NCBI RefSeq assembly: GCF_003987215.1
Contig: NZ_PIPW01000002.1
Span: forward strand, 496,001-560,000
DNA from: Pseudidiomarina halophila
GTDB taxonomy: Bacteria; Pseudomonadota; Gammaproteobacteria; Enterobacterales; Alteromonadaceae
Reading direction: 5' to 3'
Length of the DNA stretch: 64,000 nt
Shown here: positions 1 to 10,165 of the stretch, piece by piece
How the letters are laid out: each line of letters begins with the position of its first letter
Position numbering within the stretch: the stretch's first letter is position 1
Notes under the pieces: generated by a model
Seen by the model: only the letters and a program-made list of their open reading frames with translations
What the model was told of the DNA's origin: nothing
The model's database searches: none
Made by a program: the position numbers and the translations under genes

Positions 1-737
1 GGCGCTTTAGCCTACACCCACAGCAACACGAGCATGGCGTGTATGCCACAGCCATCCATTACGGTGATAGCGGTACTGAGTTTACGCTCAATGTGCCTGA
101 TACCGATGGTCGGTCAAGCTATCCGGTAGCTTCGCCGCTACTGGGCGAATTTAATGTCTATAACCTGCTGGCAGCGATTGTCACGGTTGCGCGCTTAGGC
201 CATAGCTGGGATGTGATTTGTCAGGCGGTGCGAACCCTGCACCCAGTGCCCGGGCGGATGGAAGCCTTTACTCAGCAGGGCCGGCCATTAGTAATCGTTG
301 ACTACGCCCATACTCCGGACGCGCTACAACAAGTCCTGACCGCTGTGCGGCGGCATTGCCATGGTGAGCTTTGGTGTCTGTTTGGTTGTGGCGGCGACCG
401 TGATCGCGGGAAGCGTCCACAGATGGGTGCTGTTGCCGCTCAGTTTGCCGACCGTGTGGTCGTGACCGATGACAATCCGCGCACCGAAGATCCTGCCCAA
501 ATTGTACGCGATATTCTGACAGGAATACCGCAGCAGGATCATGTGGAGGTAGTGGCGGGGCGTCGGCAGGCCGTTACGGCAACCATTGCTAAGGCTCAAC
601 CCAAAGATGTGGTGGTGTTGGCAGGCAAGGGCCATGAAGATTATCAAGTGATTGGTCAGCAGCGCATTGCGTACGACGAGCGAGCGCTGGTGGCTGAGTT
701 ATTAGCGACCCAAAACGTGAATGGGGGGCTGTCATGA
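1..737 (+). CDS. murE: MurE, UDP-MurNAc-tripeptide synthetase, 3' part only
   Basis: Cytoplasmic Mur ligase that adds the third amino acid, normally meso-diaminopimelate, to UDP-MurNAc-L-Ala-D-Glu. The frame is open from base 3, so the gene begins outside the window and only about 244 C-terminal residues are present. They cover the end of the central ATPase domain (VDYAHTPDAL) and the C-terminal domain. The motif DNPRTEDP at about 471-494 matches the DNPR signature of diaminopimelate-adding MurE enzymes, so a Gram-negative type A1-gamma peptidoglycan is expected. The stop overlaps the murF start (ATGA), typical of the dcw cluster. An internal ATG at 39 is not the true start. Confidence 0.96.
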   Translation, partial: RFSLHPQQHEHGVYATAIHYGDSGTEFTLNVPDTDGRSSYPVASPLLGEFNVYNLLAAIVTVARLGHSWDVICQAVRTLHPVPGRMEAFTQQGRPLVIVDYAHTPDALQQVLTAVRRHCHGELWCLFGCGGDRDRGKRPQMGAVAAQFADRVVVTDDNPRTEDPAQIVRDILTGIPQQDHVEVVAGRRQAVTATIAKAQPKDVVVLAGKGHEDYQVIGQQRIAYDERALVAELLATQNVNGGLS

Positions 738-2173
738 TTAAAACTGATATGCAGTGGATATGTCGTGCCGTTGATGGTCAGTTGTTTGGTGATAACTGCA
801 GTATCGATGCGGTCAGCACCGATACCCGTGACTTACCCGAAGGCTGCTTGTTTATCGCGCTGCAGGGCCCTAATTTCGACGCCCATGAGTTCGCCGCAGA
901 CGCCGTTAGCAAAGGTGCAAAAGCATTGATGGTTGCGCGCCACGTGCAGTTGCCGGAAGGACAGCAGGTACCCCAAATCGTGGTGAAAGATACGCGCTAC
1001 GCGCTCGGGCAGTTAGGTGCCGCAGTCAAAGCCAGTGTGCAGCCCAAGACCATCGCGATTACCGGCAGCAGCGGTAAAACCACAGTGAAAGAAATGCTGG
1101 CGGCCATTTTACGGACCCAGGGCAACGTTCTCGCTACGGCGGGGAATTTTAACAATGACATCGGTGTGCCGCTTACTTTGTTGCGTTTAGAGCCAAGTCA
1201 TGACATAGCGATCATCGAGCTTGGCGCCAACCATATAGGTGAGATCGGTTACACCACCCGTTTAACACAACCTGACGTGGCAATTATTAATAATGTTGCA
1301 CCTGCTCATGTTGAAGGCTTTGGCAGTGTACATGGCGTGTTCCGGGCAAAATCTGAAATTTTTAAAGGCTTAAATGCTGATGGTCTGGCGCTGACGCCGA
1401 TCCGCTCGGAATTTGCGCCAAGCTGGCAGAAGCAGATTACCCATTGCCAGCATTTAACCTTTGGCCAAGACGAAGCTGCGGCGATTCGCGCCACCGACGT
1501 GACCCTGAATGAACAAGGCTGCGCACATTTTCGGGTACACCTCGACAGTGCCCTGACCGGTACCGCCGAAACGGCTGAAATTCAGCTGAATCTGCCAGGT
1601 TTACATAACGTTGACAATGCACTGGTAGCCATAGCTGCGGCGGTTGCGGTAGGTTGTCCGCTCGCTGATGCCCAGACTGCACTGGCCGGACTTAAACCCG
1701 TCCCCGGACGCATGCACGTGATGCCGTTAAGTGACCAGATCAAACTCATTGATGACAGTTACAACGCCAATGTAGGGTCGGTCAAAGCCGCGCTCGATAT
1801 GCTCGCGGTATACCCCGGCTGGCGCATGATGGTGCTCGGCGATATGGGAGAGCTTGGTGAGCAGGCCCGCCACTATCATGAAGAGGTGGGAGCTTATGCG
1901 ATTCAAGCCGGAATTGACAACCTCTATACCTTGGGTGTGCTCAGCCAAAGTGCCAGTGAAGTCTTTAATGGCCGTGGAGGTAAACATTTCTCCACCAAAG
2001 ATGCTCTGGTCGACGCCATTATCGACGTTGCCCAGCAGGCAAGTACGCCAATCACCATTTTAGTAAAAGGCTCGCGCAGTGCGCACATGGAGCAGGTGAT
2101 TAGTGCATTACAGGAACGCGCGGCTGAATTGCACCCAAGCTTAAGCAAAGAAGAAGGAACCCAGGCATGCTAG
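734..2173 (+). CDS. murF: MurF, UDP-MurNAc-pentapeptide synthetase
   Basis: Adds D-Ala-D-Ala to UDP-MurNAc-tripeptide, the last cytoplasmic step of the peptide stem. 479 residues, a little longer than the usual ~450. Three Mur-ligase domains are visible: an N-terminal substrate domain with VSTDTRDL near residue 27, the ATP-binding P-loop GSSGKTT at 111-117, and the C-terminal domain after PVPGRM and IDDSYNAN. It overlaps murE by 4 bp and mraY by 7 bp, so translation is probably coupled along the operon. Confidence 0.97.
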   Translation: MIKTDMQWICRAVDGQLFGDNCSIDAVSTDTRDLPEGCLFIALQGPNFDAHEFAADAVSKGAKALMVARHVQLPEGQQVPQIVVKDTRYALGQLGAAVKASVQPKTIAITGSSGKTTVKEMLAAILRTQGNVLATAGNFNNDIGVPLTLLRLEPSHDIAIIELGANHIGEIGYTTRLTQPDVAIINNVAPAHVEGFGSVHGVFRAKSEIFKGLNADGLALTPIRSEFAPSWQKQITHCQHLTFGQDEAAAIRATDVTLNEQGCAHFRVHLDSALTGTAETAEIQLNLPGLHNVDNALVAIAAAVAVGCPLADAQTALAGLKPVPGRMHVMPLSDQIKLIDDSYNANVGSVKAALDMLAVYPGWRMMVLGDMGELGEQARHYHEEVGAYAIQAGIDNLYTLGVLSQSASEVFNGRGGKHFSTKDALVDAIIDVAQQASTPITILVKGSRSAHMEQVISALQERAAELHPSLSKEEGTQAC

Positions 2174-3249
2174 TTTGGCTTGCTGAATACCTCACCCAGT
2201 TTGCGACCGGCTTCAACGTCGTCTCGTACCTGACCATGCGCGCTATCCTGAGCGTATTGACAGCATTGCTGATTGCGTTGTGGATGGGACCGCGGCTGAT
2301 ACGCTACTTGCAGCGGTTACAAATTGGTCAGTCGGTACGTGATGATGGTCCACAGTCGCACCTGAGTAAAGCGGGCACTCCGACCATGGGCGGCGTGCTC
2401 ATTATTGCCGCTATTGTGCTCTCGACCCTGTTATGGGCGGACCTTTCCAATCGTTATGTACAGGTTGTACTTGGTGTGGTGATTGGCTTTGGCCTAGTTG
2501 GCTTTATCGATGATTACCGCAAAGTGGTACAAAAGAATTCACGTGGCTTACCGGCGAAATGGAAATATTTCTGGCAGTCGTTAATTGCCACAGTTGCAGC
2601 AGTATTCTTATACGCCAACGCTACCGTTGGTGCTGAGACACAGTTGCTGGTGCCGTTTTTTAAAGACGTGATGCCGCAATTGGGCATGCTTTACATATTG
2701 TTGGCTTATTTTGTCGTGGTCGGCACCAGTAACGCGGTGAACCTGACCGATGGCCTGGATGGTCTGGCGATTGTGCCGGTGATTATGGTTGCCGGAGCTT
2801 TAGGGATTTTTGCCTACGTGTCGGGCAACATCAATTTTGCTGCGTATCTGAATATTCCGCACCTGCCATTATCCGGCGAGTTGCTGGTTGTCTGTACTGC
2901 AATTTGCGGGGCAGGGTTAGGTTTCCTTTGGTTTAACACCTACCCGGCGCAAGTATTTATGGGCGATGTCGGCTCACTTACCTTAGGTGCTGCGTTAGGC
3001 ATTATCGCTGTGATGGTTCGTCAGGAACTCGTTTTATTCATCATGGGCGGGGTGTTTGTGATGGAAACCGTATCGGTGATGTTGCAGGTGGGCTCGTTTA
3101 AGTTGCGCGGTAAACGCGTATTCCGGATGGCACCTATCCATCACCATTATGAATTGAAAGGCTGGCCGGAGCCGCGCGTTATCGTGCGGTTCTGGATCTT
3201 ATCAATCGTGTTCGTGCTGATTGGTCTGGCGACCCTGAAGCTGCGTTAA
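2167..3249 (+). CDS. mraY: MraY, phospho-MurNAc-pentapeptide transferase
   Basis: Inner-membrane enzyme that transfers phospho-MurNAc-pentapeptide to undecaprenyl phosphate, making lipid I. 360 residues, equal to the E. coli length, with about ten hydrophobic segments. Family motifs are present: FIDDYRK near residue 115 (catalytic Asp pair), [10 protein letters not shown] near 190 and [12 protein letters not shown] near 320. The ATG at 2167 lies inside the murF end. It sits between murF and murD as in most dcw clusters. Confidence 0.97.
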   Translation: MLVWLAEYLTQFATGFNVVSYLTMRAILSVLTALLIALWMGPRLIRYLQRLQIGQSVRDDGPQSHLSKAGTPTMGGVLIIAAIVLSTLLWADLSNRYVQVVLGVVIGFGLVGFIDDYRKVVQKNSRGLPAKWKYFWQSLIATVAAVFLYANATVGAETQLLVPFFKDVMPQLGMLYILLAYFVVVGTSNAVNLTDGLDGLAIVPVIMVAGALGIFAYVSGNINFAAYLNIPHLPLSGELLVVCTAICGAGLGFLWFNTYPAQVFMGDVGSLTLGAALGIIAVMVRQELVLFIMGGVFVMETVSVMLQVGSFKLRGKRVFRMAPIHHHYELKGWPEPRVIVRFWILSIVFVLIGLATLKLR

Positions 3250-3258
3250 GGAGATACC

Positions 3259-4647
3259 TTGAGTTACCTTGCTGCACTACGCAATTACGAAGTTATCGGA
3301 GTGGTCGGCCTCGGCCAATCCGGACTTTCGTGCGTGCGTTTCCTGCTGCAACAAGGTATCCGGCCGCTGGTATTTGATACCCGCAACGAACCACCGCTAA
3401 CTGACGCGTTACGGGAGCTCGACACTAGTATTGAGCTGTTTGCCGGCGAACTTGATATCGGTGAACTTGCAGCGTGCGATGTATTGATTGTCAGCCCGGG
3501 GCTGGACTTACGGATGCCGGCACTGCAAATGGCACATGATGCGGGTATTCCGTTGGTTGGCGATGGCGATATTTTCGCCCAGTATGCGAAAGCCCCGGTC
3601 ATAGGCATTACTGGCTCGAACGGTAAATCAACGGTTACTAAGCTAGTCGGTGAACTGCTGGCCGCAGCAGGTAAGAAAGTAGCCGTTGGCGGTAACATTG
3701 GTGTACCGATGCTGGATGTGCTGGCTGACGATATTGATTTTTATGTACTGGAGCTTTCGAGCTTCCAGCTTGATAGTCTGCATGATTTACAACTGCAGGC
3801 GGCAACCTTACTGAATATCAGCGACGACCATCTGGATCGTTACGCTGACCGTCACGCCTACGCTCAGGCCAAGCAAAATATTTATACCAATGCCAGACAA
3901 GGTGTATGGAATCGTGACCAGCGTGCTACCGCACCGGAGCATCTGCCGCTCGCACGGCAGTTAAGTTTTGGCAGCGATGCGCCCGATGCGGAAGCGCCGG
4001 GGCTGTTCGGTCTGGTTATGCATGACAATGCGCTGCACATCAGTGTTGCTGAGCAGCCGTTAATCGCCGCCAGTGAATTGCAACTGACCGGCATCCACAA
4101 CCTGCTGAACGTTCAGGCAGCGCTGGCGTTAGTGCACAGTGTCGGCGTTGAATTGTCTCTCATTCTCCCTGCGTTACGCGAATTCAAAGGTCTGCCGCAC
4201 CGCTGTGAGCTGGTTGCAGAGCACCATGGCGTGCGCTGGATAAACGACTCCAAGGCAACCAACATTGGCGCAGCGGAAGCTGCGATTCAGGGACTGCGGC
4301 CGTTGGTTAGTGGCAAACTGATACTGATTGCAGGCGGCGATGGCAAAGGTGCAGACTTTGCAACATTCCGCGATGCTTTAGATCAGGTTGATGAGCTTAT
4401 TGTGCTCGGGCGTGACGCAGAACGGATCGCTCAGCATCATCCGTGTGTGACCCGGGTGCAAACGCTGGATGAGGCGGCGCACGCTGCCGCCAGACTAGCG
4501 GACAAGGACAGTGTTGTGCTGCTTGCGCCTGCGTGTGCAAGTCTGGATATGTTCAGTAACTACCAGGAACGCGGTGAGCTATTCAAGCGCGCGGTGCAGG
4601 AGCAGATTAAATCAGCGGGTAAAACTACGGAGGTGGCACATGACTAA
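3259..4647 (+). CDS. murD: MurD, UDP-MurNAc-L-Ala:D-Glu ligase
   Basis: Adds D-glutamate to UDP-MurNAc-L-alanine in the cytoplasm. 462 residues. The N-terminal Rossmann-like domain begins VIGVVGLGQSGLS; the ATP-binding loop GSNGKST is near residue 118; the central domain has the ELSSFQLD motif near 165; HRCELV and NDSKATN near 310-330 are typical MurD signatures. The start is a TTG at 3259 preceded by AAGGAG, spaced 6 nt (3248-3253); no ATG fits better. The 3' end overlaps the next gene by 8 bp. Confidence 0.95.
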   Translation: MSYLAALRNYEVIGVVGLGQSGLSCVRFLLQQGIRPLVFDTRNEPPLTDALRELDTSIELFAGELDIGELAACDVLIVSPGLDLRMPALQMAHDAGIPLVGDGDIFAQYAKAPVIGITGSNGKSTVTKLVGELLAAAGKKVAVGGNIGVPMLDVLADDIDFYVLELSSFQLDSLHDLQLQAATLLNISDDHLDRYADRHAYAQAKQNIYTNARQGVWNRDQRATAPEHLPLARQLSFGSDAPDAEAPGLFGLVMHDNALHISVAEQPLIAASELQLTGIHNLLNVQAALALVHSVGVELSLILPALREFKGLPHRCELVAEHHGVRWINDSKATNIGAAEAAIQGLRPLVSGKLILIAGGDGKGADFATFRDALDQVDELIVLGRDAERIAQHHPCVTRVQTLDEAAHAAARLADKDSVVLLAPACASLDMFSNYQERGELFKRAVQEQIKSAGKTTEVAHD

Positions 4648-5938
4648 TGCTGCAGCGCTTCGTAGTAAGAAGCTACAAGAGCAGAAAGCGCGCAAAGAGC
4701 GTAATGAACAGCAACTTGAACTGAGCATACAGGAAGTTGCGGCGGCGCAATCACCCTGGACACGGATTCGTGACTGGTGGTTGCCTGAGCAAAGTATATT
4801 ATTCGACCGCGTGTTGCTGTGGCTGGCGCTAGGTTTGTTAACCTTTGGCTTTGTTATGGTCAGCTCCGCTTCATTCCCGATAGCCGAGCGGTTAACCGAT
4901 AATCCGTTCCATTTCGTGGTTCGTCACTGCATGTACCTGGTGCTGGGTGTCGCCCTCTTAGCAACGGTCATACAAATCCCGTCAGACTGGTGGTTTAAAG
5001 GTAGTGGCGTGTTATTGCTAGGCGCGTTGGCCTCCCTGATTCTAGTGCTGATCGTTGGCCATGAAGTTAACGGCGCCCGTCGCTGGATTAAAATAGGGCC
5101 GATGACCTTACAGGTGGCAGAGCTGGCGAAGCTGTTCTTCGTGGTTTACCTGGGTAGCTATCTGGCCCGGCGTATCGACCTGGTGCAGGAAAACCTGCGT
5201 GAATTTATAAAACCGCTGGTAGTGCTGTTTTTCTTCGCGGTGTTGTTGTTGATGCAACCGGATTTTGGCTCGTTAGCGGTGATGGTCAGTATCGTTGTCG
5301 GCATGCTGTTTTTAGCCGGTGCACGGTTGTGGCAGTTCTTCGCCATTATGATCGTACTGGCCTTCGGACTGACCCTGCTGATTATTAAAGAGCCTTACCG
5401 GATGCAGCGGGTCACCTCCTTTCTCGACCCCTGGCAAGACCCCTTCGGCAGCGGCTATCAGCTGACCCAGTCACTGATGGCCTTTGGTCGCGGTGACTGG
5501 TTCGGTCAGGGACTTGGCAACAGTATTCAGAAATTACAGTACCTGCCGGAAGCTCATACCGACTTCATTATGGCAGTGGTTGGCGAAGAACTGGGCTTCA
5601 TCGGTATCGTTGCGGTATTGCTGGCGGTGTTTGGCATTGTGATACGCGCCTTGCTGATTGGCCGTCGTGGACTGCAGATCGACCAACGCTTCGGCGCCTT
5701 TGTCGCCTATGGAATTGGTATTTGGTTCGCTTTTCAGGCGCTGGTCAATATTGGCGCCGCAGCCGGCATGTTGCCCACCAAGGGCTTGACGCTGCCGCTG
5801 GTATCTTATGGTGGTACCAGCTTGCTGATCAGTTGTGTCGCTCTGGGGTTATTGCTGCGTATTGATTATGAAATTCGGGTGGCGAGTGTGAAGGTCGCGC
5901 CACGTTCAGGGGTACGGCGCCGGAGGGCTTCGACATGA
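4640..5938 (+). CDS. ftsW: FtsW, septal SEDS glycosyltransferase
   Basis: Septal peptidoglycan polymerase of the SEDS family, acting with FtsI in the inner membrane. I chose the ATG at 4640, with GGAGGTG just before it, giving 432 residues. A longer reading from 4511 would overlap murD by 137 bp and adds a sequence unlike FtsW. A lysine/glutamate-rich cytoplasmic N-terminus (to ~residue 55) precedes about ten membrane segments. Family motifs are VNGARRWIKIG, FGSGYQLTQSLMAFG, the HTDFIMAVVGEELGF loop and the LPLVSYGGTS signature near the C-terminus. The gene overlaps murG by 4 bp. Confidence 0.95.
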   Translation: MTNAAALRSKKLQEQKARKERNEQQLELSIQEVAAAQSPWTRIRDWWLPEQSILFDRVLLWLALGLLTFGFVMVSSASFPIAERLTDNPFHFVVRHCMYLVLGVALLATVIQIPSDWWFKGSGVLLLGALASLILVLIVGHEVNGARRWIKIGPMTLQVAELAKLFFVVYLGSYLARRIDLVQENLREFIKPLVVLFFFAVLLLMQPDFGSLAVMVSIVVGMLFLAGARLWQFFAIMIVLAFGLTLLIIKEPYRMQRVTSFLDPWQDPFGSGYQLTQSLMAFGRGDWFGQGLGNSIQKLQYLPEAHTDFIMAVVGEELGFIGIVAVLLAVFGIVIRALLIGRRGLQIDQRFGAFVAYGIGIWFAFQALVNIGAAAGMLPTKGLTLPLVSYGGTSLLISCVALGLLLRIDYEIRVASVKVAPRSGVRRRRAST

Positions 5939-7008
5939 GTCAGATTATGATCGCAGCCGCTGGTACTGGCGGACACGTGTTCCCTGCCTTGGCAGTTGCC
6001 GAACAGTTACGTGAGCGTGGACACGAGGTGATTTGGCTGGGTACCACGGAGCAACGGCTTGAAGCGCAGGTGGTGCCAGCGGCAGGCTTTACACTCGAGC
6101 AGATTTCCATGCAAGGACTGCGCGGTCACGGCTTCTTGCGCAAGCTGATGATGCCACTGCGTATGATGAAAGCTATTAGTCAGTGCCGCAACTTATATCG
6201 CAAGCACAACACCCAGCTGGTGTTGAGTTTCGGTGGCTACGTTTGTGGGCCGGCGGGGCTTGCGGCGAAAGCGGCGGGCATTCCGCTGCTGGTACACGAA
6301 CAAAATGCCGTCGCCGGACTTACCAATAAGATGCTGGCGCGTTTTGCTCAGCACGTGATGGTTGGTTTTGCCGCGGCGCAGCAGCAGCTCCCGCAGGCGG
6401 AAGTGACCGGTAACCCGTTGCGCGCCGACTGGCTCGCGGCACAGCAACAGAGTAAAGCGAAATCTGACGATAACTTACGCCTGCTGGTCGTTGGCGGCAG
6501 CCTCGGCGCCCAGGCGTTAAACCAGGCGGTGCCCGAGGCGTTGGCGCAATTGAGCCAGCGTGACAAATTAGAGGTGCTGCACCAGTGTGGCAAAGGTCGT
6601 ATCGCTGAAGTTGAACTTGCCTACAGGGAGCGTGGCCTGGAGCAGGTTGAAGTGGTCGAGTTTATTAACAGCATGCATGCAGCTTACGCCAATGCCGATG
6701 TGGTGATTTGCCGGGCGGGCGCCTTAACTGTCAGCGAGTTGGCAGTCGTGGCTACTCCGGCAATATTTGTGCCGTTACCGCACGCAGTGGATGATCATCA
6801 GACTGCCAACGCCAACGAACTGGTGCGCGCAGGTGCTGGCGCCTTGCTGCCGCAGCATGAATTAGAACGTATCAAGCCGTTAGTCGAATTACTTGAAGCC
6901 TGGCTGGCGGCACCTGAACTATTAGCACAAATGCGTACGCGTGCAGAAGCCGCTGCGCGTCCGGATGCCACCGCTGTCGTGGTCGAGAGGTGTGAGCAAT
7001 GGCTATGA
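5935..7008 (+). CDS. murG: MurG, lipid II-forming GlcNAc transferase
   Basis: Peripheral inner-membrane glycosyltransferase that adds GlcNAc from UDP-GlcNAc to lipid I, producing lipid II. 357 residues, the usual length. The N-terminal glycine loop [13 protein letters not shown] (from residue 8) and the second loop [12 protein letters not shown] near 186 are the expected GT28 motifs; [11 protein letters not shown] and [14 protein letters not shown] near 265-290 form the donor-binding region. It overlaps ftsW by 4 bp and murC by 10 bp. Confidence 0.97.
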   Translation: MSQIMIAAAGTGGHVFPALAVAEQLRERGHEVIWLGTTEQRLEAQVVPAAGFTLEQISMQGLRGHGFLRKLMMPLRMMKAISQCRNLYRKHNTQLVLSFGGYVCGPAGLAAKAAGIPLLVHEQNAVAGLTNKMLARFAQHVMVGFAAAQQQLPQAEVTGNPLRADWLAAQQQSKAKSDDNLRLLVVGGSLGAQALNQAVPEALAQLSQRDKLEVLHQCGKGRIAEVELAYRERGLEQVEVVEFINSMHAAYANADVVICRAGALTVSELAVVATPAIFVPLPHAVDDHQTANANELVRAGAGALLPQHELERIKPLVELLEAWLAAPELLAQMRTRAEAAARPDATAVVVERCEQWL

Positions 7009-8489
7009 AGTCACCATCATTTACCGTCGTAAGCGTGCCAGAGATGCGTCGTGTCCGCCGTATCCATTTTGTCGGTATCGGCGGCGCCGGTATGGGTGGT
7101 ATTGCCGAAGTTCTGTTAAACCAGGGCTATGAGATTACTGGCTCTGACCTGGCTGAGAATACCAACACCAAACGACTGGCTGAACGGGGCGCGACCATTT
7201 ATATCGGCCACGACGCAGCCAATGTCAGCGGTGCTGATGTGATTGTGGTCAGTTCAGCCATCGATGCCGGTAATGCCGAATTAAAAGCTGCTCAGGCAGC
7301 CTTTATTCCGCAAGTCCGGCGTGCCGAAATGCTGGCTGAGCTAATGCGTTTCCGTCATGGCGTCGCTGTTGCCGGAACCCATGGCAAAACCACCACCACC
7401 TCATTGCTGGCGAGTATTTTCGCTGAAGCTGAGCTGGACCCAACTTTTGTCATTGGCGGTTTGTTGAACAGTGCCGGCAGCAATGCACGACTGGGATCGA
7501 GTAAATACCTGATTGCCGAGGCTGATGAGTCTGATGCATCTTTTCTGCATTTGCAGCCGATGGTCGCGGTGGTGACCAACATTGAAGCGGATCACATGGA
7601 CACCTACGGCGGTGATTTTAACCGCCTGCTCGACACTTATATCGACTTTTTGCATAACTTGCCGTTCTACGGGTTAGCCGTAATGTGCATTGATGATCCG
7701 GTGATCCGGAACCTGTTGTCGCGCGTTGGCCGTCAGTTCACCACTTATGGTTTCAGCGACGACGCTGATGTGCGTGGCGCGGATTACCAACAGCAGGGCG
7801 GGCAAAGCCATTTTACCGTACATCGGAAAGATAAAGCGCCATTAACGGTCACGGTGAATTTGCCGGGCCGTCATAATGTGTTAAATGCGCTGGCGGCTAT
7901 TGCCGTCGCAACCGATGAAGGCATCGATGATGAAGCCATTCAGCGGGCGTTAGAGAAATTTGATGGCATCGGCCGGCGGTTTCAGTTGCTGGGGCAGTAT
8001 CCAGCAGAACGAGACGACCAGCGTGGCGAAGTCATGCTGATTGATGACTATGGTCATCACCCGACGGAGGTCGCGGCGACTATTGCTGCTGCGCGCGCCG
8101 GTTGGCCTGACCATCGTTTAGTTATGGCGTTTCAACCGCATCGTTACTCGCGTACCCGCGATCTTTATGATGAGTTTGTCTCAGTTCTGGCCGAGGTTGA
8201 TGTATTGCTGTTGCTTGATGTGTACAGCGCTGGTGAGGCACCGGTGCAGGGTGCGGACAGCCGCTCGCTGGCAAAGTCGCTACGTTTACGCGGCAAGGTC
8301 GAGCCGATTTATGTCGGCGACCGGGGTGAATTAATGCAAGTGCTGGCCGACGTATTGCAACCAAATGACATGTTGCTGGCGCAGGGTGCCGGGAATATTG
8401 GCGCTATCGCACGGGATCTGGCGGCCACTGAGTTGCAGCCCGATGCGCTGCGCAGTGCCGGCAAAGCTTTTACGGAGGAGCAGGCATGA
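6999..8489 (+). CDS. murC: MurC, UDP-MurNAc:L-alanine ligase
   Basis: First Mur ligase of the pathway, adding L-Ala to UDP-MurNAc. 496 residues. The N-terminal UDP-binding domain has [18 protein letters not shown]; the P-loop GTHGKTTTT lies around residue 126; [10 protein letters not shown] near 350 and FQPHRYSRT near 380 are characteristic of MurC. Start 6999 is an ATG inside the murG end; a second ATG at 7005 is possible and would shorten the protein by two residues. It overlaps ddlB by 4 bp. Confidence 0.96.
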   Translation: MAMKSPSFTVVSVPEMRRVRRIHFVGIGGAGMGGIAEVLLNQGYEITGSDLAENTNTKRLAERGATIYIGHDAANVSGADVIVVSSAIDAGNAELKAAQAAFIPQVRRAEMLAELMRFRHGVAVAGTHGKTTTTSLLASIFAEAELDPTFVIGGLLNSAGSNARLGSSKYLIAEADESDASFLHLQPMVAVVTNIEADHMDTYGGDFNRLLDTYIDFLHNLPFYGLAVMCIDDPVIRNLLSRVGRQFTTYGFSDDADVRGADYQQQGGQSHFTVHRKDKAPLTVTVNLPGRHNVLNALAAIAVATDEGIDDEAIQRALEKFDGIGRRFQLLGQYPAERDDQRGEVMLIDDYGHHPTEVAATIAAARAGWPDHRLVMAFQPHRYSRTRDLYDEFVSVLAEVDVLLLLDVYSAGEAPVQGADSRSLAKSLRLRGKVEPIYVGDRGELMQVLADVLQPNDMLLAQGAGNIGAIARDLAATELQPDALRSAGKAFTEEQA

Positions 8490-9400
8490 GTGAATTTGGC
8501 AAAGTAGCTGTACTGCTTGGTGGTGACTCCGCAGAGCGCGAGGTTTCGCTACGCTCAGGTCAGGCGGTGGTGAAGGCGTTACGCAATGCTGGCATTGATG
8601 CGCATGCCTTTGATCCAGCGCACAATCCTCTGGCCGAACTTAAAGAACAAGGCTTTGACCGGGCTTTCAATGTATTGCATGGTCGCGGCGGTGAAGACGG
8701 TACCATTCAGGGGGCGTTGCACTACTTAGGCGTTCCTTACACAGGCAGCGGTGTACTGGCCTGCGCCCTGGCAATGGACAAAGTAAAAACCAAGCAGATC
8801 TGGCAGGCGTCCGGCTTGCCTGTCGCCCCGAGTGTGGTGGTGCAGAAAGGTCAGACGCTGGACTATCAAATGTTGCTTGGTGAACTGGGTGGCAAGGTGA
8901 TGGTGAAGCCGGCACAAGAGGGTTCCAGCATTGGCATGAGTTCAGCGGCAAACGCCGAACAACTCGAGCAAGCGCTGGCCCTGGCATTTGAGTTCGACCA
9001 TGAAGTGTTGGTGGAGAGCTGGTTAACCGGACCTGAATATACCGTGGCGTTATTAGGCAATAAGGCGCTGCCAGTGATTCGGCTGGAAACCACCCACGAA
9101 TTTTACGATTACGATGCTAAGTATCAGGCTTCGGATACGCAATACCATTGCCCGGCTGGCTTGCACGAGGTTGAAGAAAACGCCTTACGCCATCTGGCTG
9201 AAGTTGCTTTTGCCAGCCTGGACGGAGCAGGCTGGGGACGCATCGATGTGATGTGCGATAAAGCCGGCAACTACCGGCTACTCGAAGCCAACATGGTGCC
9301 GGGAATGACAGAAAAGAGTTTAGTGCCGATGGCAGCAAAAGCAGCTGGAATGAGCTTTGAGCAGTTAGTCGTGGCGATATTACGCCACAGCGAGGGCTAA
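8486..9400 (+). CDS. ddlB: D-alanine--D-alanine ligase (DdlB type)
   Basis: ATP-grasp ligase joining two D-Ala to make the dipeptide used by MurF. 304 residues, matching E. coli DdlB (306). The N-terminal motif [16 protein letters not shown], the [10 protein letters not shown] loop near residue 60, the ATP-binding [11 protein letters not shown] segment near 145 and the metal-binding end [17 protein letters not shown] near 265 are all present. It lies between murC and ftsQ as in enterobacteria, one base upstream of the ftsQ start. Confidence 0.96.
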   Translation: MSEFGKVAVLLGGDSAEREVSLRSGQAVVKALRNAGIDAHAFDPAHNPLAELKEQGFDRAFNVLHGRGGEDGTIQGALHYLGVPYTGSGVLACALAMDKVKTKQIWQASGLPVAPSVVVQKGQTLDYQMLLGELGGKVMVKPAQEGSSIGMSSAANAEQLEQALALAFEFDHEVLVESWLTGPEYTVALLGNKALPVIRLETTHEFYDYDAKYQASDTQYHCPAGLHEVEENALRHLAEVAFASLDGAGWGRIDVMCDKAGNYRLLEANMVPGMTEKSLVPMAAKAAGMSFEQLVVAILRHSEG

Positions 9401-9401
9401 T

Positions 9402-10160
9402 ATGGCCGCTGCAGAACGTAAACCGAACTGGCAATTTTGGTCAGGACTTGCGTTCTTTTTAGTGGTTATTGCCAGCACTTTCACGGGTATAGGCTGGTTG
9501 TATTACACCGCCATGGATGCTCAGGAAGTGCCGTTAAAACGGCTGGTAGTGCAAGGTGAACTGAATTACATGACGCCAAATGATGTGCGTGACACCTTGC
9601 TTGGCGAACCGCTGGGAAGTTTTTTCTCGGCTGATGTGGATCAGATTCGGGCGCGTGTTGAAGCCATGCCCTGGGTGGCGAAAGCTTCGGTGCGGAAAGA
9701 ATGGCCCGATATATTGAAAGTTTTTGTGGTGGAGCAGCAACCGCTGGCCCACTGGAATGCAAATCAGCGCGATGACGCGCTGGTGAATCAGGAGGGTGAA
9801 GTGTTTTACGCCGATAAGTCAGTGCTGGAACATGCGTTGCCTTACTTGTCCGGACCGGAGCATGCGGTCGCGGAAGCGGTAAAACATTATCGAAATACCA
9901 GTGAGTTACTGGGCCTGAACGGTTTTCAGGTGAGTCAGGTTGAGCTCAGCGAGCGGTTTGCACTGGAGCTGCTACTGAATGACGGTACCAACCTGCGTTT
10001 AGGGCGCGAAGCGCTGTTGGAGCGCGTACAGCGGTTTATTGACCTGTACCCGCAACTGAAAGAGCATCAGGATGCGCCGCTGGATTCGGTAGATTTACGT
10101 TATGACACGGGTGTCGCCGTACGCTGGCGCAACCCAGAAGAACAACAACAAGAGAGTTAA
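9402..10160 (+). CDS. ftsQ: FtsQ, divisome bitopic protein
   Basis: Divisome assembly protein forming the FtsQ-FtsB-FtsL subcomplex. 252 residues: short cytoplasmic tail, one membrane segment at about residues 13-36, then a periplasmic POTRA domain beginning near VPLKRLVVQGELNYMTPNDV and a beta domain. The MPWVAKASVRKEWPD segment (around residues 88-102) is a well conserved FtsQ feature. It follows ddlB by one base and precedes ftsA by five. ftsL and ftsB are not in the window. Confidence 0.94.
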   Translation: MAAAERKPNWQFWSGLAFFLVVIASTFTGIGWLYYTAMDAQEVPLKRLVVQGELNYMTPNDVRDTLLGEPLGSFFSADVDQIRARVEAMPWVAKASVRKEWPDILKVFVVEQQPLAHWNANQRDDALVNQEGEVFYADKSVLEHALPYLSGPEHAVAEAVKHYRNTSELLGLNGFQVSQVELSERFALELLLNDGTNLRLGREALLERVQRFIDLYPQLKEHQDAPLDSVDLRYDTGVAVRWRNPEEQQQES

Positions 10161-10165
10161 TAGGC

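Noticed and set aside
4511-4639. N-terminal extension of FtsW
   Set aside because: It would overlap murD by 137 bp, reads unlike FtsW, and the ATG at 4640 has a strong ribosome site.
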